Source: Bacteroidota bacterium (GTDB lineage Bacteria; Bacteroidota; Bacteroidia; Bacteroidales; Lentimicrobiaceae). From it: DNA of 26,714 bases. The translations under genes were made by a program, and so were the position numbers. Under the pieces are notes generated by a model. The model saw only the letters and a program-made list of their open reading frames with translations, had not been told where the DNA came from and did not search any database. Location of the stretch: the NCBI GenBank assembly GCA_023434665.1, contig JAEYSM010000047.1, positions 1 through 26,714 on the forward strand. The letters are read 5' to 3'. The number at the start of each line of letters is the position of its first letter. Position 1 is the first letter of the stretch. Below are positions 24,575-26,714 of the stretch, piece by piece.

Positions 24575-25264
24575 CTATTTAAATCGTTCCTTCATAAGGG
24601 CCATTATCATGGCGACTATTTGCTTTTGACTTATTGTACTGCAATTTATCTGAAGGTCGTATATATTATTAAGATCCATCGTGCCTCTTAATGCCCGCGA
24701 CATAAGACGGTTCCTCAGCTGGTCGGTCTTATTTATCTCCCTGATCATGTATTCGCGGGTTGTATGGAATCGTGCTGTGAGTGATTCAATTCGCCATTCC
24801 ATGGGAGCGTATAATTTAATATGAATAGAAGGTTTCAAATCGTGTGTAATGGCAGCGCCTCCCCTACCCACAATAATAACATTTCCTTTTTTAGCGGCTG
24901 CGGTAATTACTGAATTTACAACTTTTTTGACTTTCCTGTCGCTTTTATAATATCTTTCGCTCAGAGCTCTCAACACTTCATCCATGTGTGATCTGTCATA
25001 CCCTTCTGTAATATTAAGCACACTCCGGGCGTCCATTCCCAACTTAATAGCAGCTTCACTAATGATTTCCTTGTTAAGAATGGTCCACTCCTGCTGTTTC
25101 CCTGCCAGTTCCTCCTGAAGCATCCTGGATATTGTATTTGCCTGACATCCAAAATCGCGGGATATAGTTATAAAAGGCCCGGGTTCTTTTTGAATTTTAA
25201 CAATCGGTTTAGATGGGTTGAAACTATCAACCATGTACTTCATTAACAGGTCTTCATTATACAT
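24575..25264 (-). CDS. cytidylate kinase-like protein
   Basis: This is a 229-residue protein of the cytidylate kinase-like group. It starts FITISRDFGCQANTISRMLQEEL, where a normal Walker A loop is replaced by SRDFGCQANTI, then has WTILNKEIISEAAIKLG, the GNVIIVGRGGAAIT motif, and the arginine-rich helix-loop LTARFHTTREYMIREINKTDQLRNRLMSRA. The ending (NNIYDLQINCSTISQKQIVAMIM) is typical. The natural substrate of this group is not known to me; CMP kinase proper is usually a separate gene. The start could be Met1 (25264), Met8 or Met11. It lies 7 bases after pgi and 5 bases before the transporter, so the three genes form one operon. Confidence 0.85.
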   Translation of the reverse strand: MYNEDLLMKYMVDSFNPSKPIVKIQKEPGPFITISRDFGCQANTISRMLQEELAGKQQEWTILNKEIISEAAIKLGMDARSVLNITEGYDRSHMDEVLRALSERYYKSDRKVKKVVNSVITAAAKKGNVIIVGRGGAAITHDLKPSIHIKLYAPMEWRIESLTARFHTTREYMIREINKTDQLRNRLMSRALRGTMDLNNIYDLQINCSTISQKQIVAMIMALMKERFK

Positions 25265-25271
25265 ATCGTTT

Positions 25272-26624
25272 TTATCTGAGTCTATCTCTCAATTCCTCTG
25301 TTTGCTTTTCAAAACCCGGCTTTCCGAGAAGAGCAAACATATTTTTTTTATAAGCTTCTACACCCGGCTGATCGAACGGGTTCACGTCAAGTACATAACC
25401 TGACAAAGCACACGAGAATTCGTAAAAATAGATTAGTTGACCCAGTGTATTCTCATTAATTTTAGGCAAGGTAATAATAATATTTGGAACTCCACCATCT
25501 ATATGAGCAAGCAGCGTTCCTCTTTCTGCTTCGCGGTTTACCATGCTTATCCTTCGGCCTGCAACAAAATTCAGTCCGTCGGAATCATCCTCTTCACGAG
25601 GAATTGTAACATCCTTCTGGGGCTGGTCAACAGATAGAACAGTTTCGAATATTATGCGTAAGCCTTCCTGAACATATTGCCCCATACTATGGAGGTCGGT
25701 GGTAAAACTAACGCCTGCAGGAAAAATACCCCTGTTTTGCTTGCCCTCACTCTCTCCAAAAAGTTGTTTCCACCATTCGGTTATATAATTGAGCGACGGC
25801 TGGTAATTGACTGTGACTTCAATGGGTTTTCCTCCCCGATACAATGCATTGCGTGCAGCAACATACCTGAAAGCAGGATTATCATTCAGGCTATCTGATG
25901 CCAAAATTGCTTCTTTCATCGCCTTTGCACCCTGAATCAGCTCTCTGATATTATAACCTGCCACTGCAATAGGCAACAAGCCAACCGGTGTCAGAACGGA
26001 ATATCTCCCTCCAACATCATCCGGCACTATATATGTTTTGTAACCTTCGCTGGTAGCTAAGCGTTTAAGAGCACCTTTCGACTGATCGGTAATTGCAATA
26101 ATTCGTTTACGCGCTTCTTCCTTTCCGTATTTTTCTTCCAGATGCCGCCGTAATATTCTGAATGCAACAGCTGGTTCAGTCGTCGTACCACTCTTACTGA
26201 TAACGGTAAGAGCATAATCGCGCTGGTCAAGCACTTTCAGCAAATCGGCCATATAATCTTCCGAAAGATTGTTTCCGGCATAAACAACCAGAGGTTTACC
26301 ACGGTGCTGTTTGTCGAGCAATGGAGCAAAATTATTCTGAAGTGCTTCAATTACAGCTCTTGCGCCCAGGTACGATCCTCCAATGCCAATTACCACATAG
26401 ATATCTGCCATTCGGTTTATGTTCCGGGCATCATTCTCTATAGAATTTATTAAATTATCATCAATATCGTCTGGCAGAGTTATCCATCCAAGGAAGTCGT
26501 TACCTTTACCTGTTTTGTTTATAAGTGTCTGTCGATGAAGTATAAGTTGGTTGGTGAAGCTATCTAGTTCTTCTTGTTTTACAAAGCCCTCAAGGCCCCG
26601 GGTATCTACTTTTAAGTCAATCAT
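25272..26624 (-). CDS. pgi: glucose-6-phosphate isomerase
   Basis: This is a 450-residue enzyme that interconverts glucose 6-phosphate and fructose 6-phosphate in glycolysis and gluconeogenesis. Two SIS domains are visible: YVVIGIGGSYLGARAVIEAL, VISKSGTTTEPAVAFRIL (phosphate-binding loop), DDVGGRYSVLTPVGLLP, and the late YVLDVNPFDQPGVEAYK with the catalytic-site region SMGQYVQEG. The length fits the short bacterial form. The frame is open 17 codons further upstream, but ATG 26624 gives the usual N-terminus (MIDLKVDTRGLEGFV) and is the first ATG after the promoter element at 26646-26675, which excludes the longer version. It heads the operon with the cytidylate-kinase-like and TauE genes. Confidence 0.96.
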   Translation of the reverse strand: MIDLKVDTRGLEGFVKQEELDSFTNQLILHRQTLINKTGKGNDFLGWITLPDDIDDNLINSIENDARNINRMADIYVVIGIGGSYLGARAVIEALQNNFAPLLDKQHRGKPLVVYAGNNLSEDYMADLLKVLDQRDYALTVISKSGTTTEPAVAFRILRRHLEEKYGKEEARKRIIAITDQSKGALKRLATSEGYKTYIVPDDVGGRYSVLTPVGLLPIAVAGYNIRELIQGAKAMKEAILASDSLNDNPAFRYVAARNALYRGGKPIEVTVNYQPSLNYITEWWKQLFGESEGKQNRGIFPAGVSFTTDLHSMGQYVQEGLRIIFETVLSVDQPQKDVTIPREEDDSDGLNFVAGRRISMVNREAERGTLLAHIDGGVPNIIITLPKINENTLGQLIYFYEFSCALSGYVLDVNPFDQPGVEAYKKNMFALLGKPGFEKQTEELRDRLR

Positions 26625-26645
26625 TAGCTTGAATGGATTATTATA

Positions 26646-26675
26646 CAAAGATAGAAGATGTATGCATTCCTGCAA
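26646..26675 (-). promoter_or_regulatory. promoter of the pgi operon (TTG, 19-base spacer, TATCTTTG)
   Basis: On the minus strand a TTG (26675-26673) is followed after exactly 19 bases by TATCTTTG (26653-26646), matching both the -33 and the -7 boxes of the Bacteroidota housekeeping promoter and their spacing. The start of transcription should fall near 26640, about 16 bases before ATG 26624. Confidence 0.65.
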
Positions 26676-26714
26676 TTGCCTTTATAACAATTCTTCCAAG
26701 ACACTTGTTCTGTT

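Overview
The window looks like a chromosomal segment of a Bacteroidota member, probably class Bacteroidia. The signs are type IX secretion (T9SS) C-terminal sorting domains, the DAHP synthase-chorismate mutase fusion typical of the group, an asnS-rpoN pair, and several promoters of the Bacteroidota form TAnnTTTG. Genus and species cannot be read from the sequence.

Region 1 (1-5954) is accessory and decaying. It holds the C-terminal end of a surface or fibre-like protein cut by the window edge, a probable outer-membrane protein, a T9SS-type lipase split by an in-frame TGA, and a 5'-truncated Rhs/YD-repeat module. The Rhs tip carries an HEYGH zinc-peptidase motif and is broken by two in-frame TAG codons. 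A lipoprotein that could be its immunity partner follows, then a fragment of a second copy of that lipoprotein, a short scrap of Rhs core, and a collapsed T9SS cargo gene on the minus strand. The arrangement fits a reservoir of Rhs tips and immunity genes being rearranged and lost. Three open frames are each cut by a stop one transition away from TGG.

Region 2 (5955-20067) is housekeeping. rpoN and asnS lie on the minus strand. Divergently, the plus strand carries aroF-aroQ and hflX (overlapping), two double-domain universal stress proteins flanking a SPOR-domain protein, then ruvB, queG, an arginine deiminase and a large M16 peptidase. A strong hairpin terminator sits between the convergent M16 gene and the next minus-strand pair.

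Region 3 (20068-26714) holds a minus-strand pair (exported M3-like metallopeptidase followed by a P-loop kinase), a menaquinone methyltransferase on the plus strand, a 14-unit heptanucleotide repeat array at a convergent gene end, and a tight minus-strand operon of pgi, a cytidylate-kinase-like gene and a TauE/SafE transporter. The pgi promoter is the clearest one in the window.

No rRNA, tRNA, CRISPR array or intact insertion sequence was seen. The most unusual material is the Rhs/lipoprotein debris and the three interrupted reading frames; the rest is ordinary core genome.
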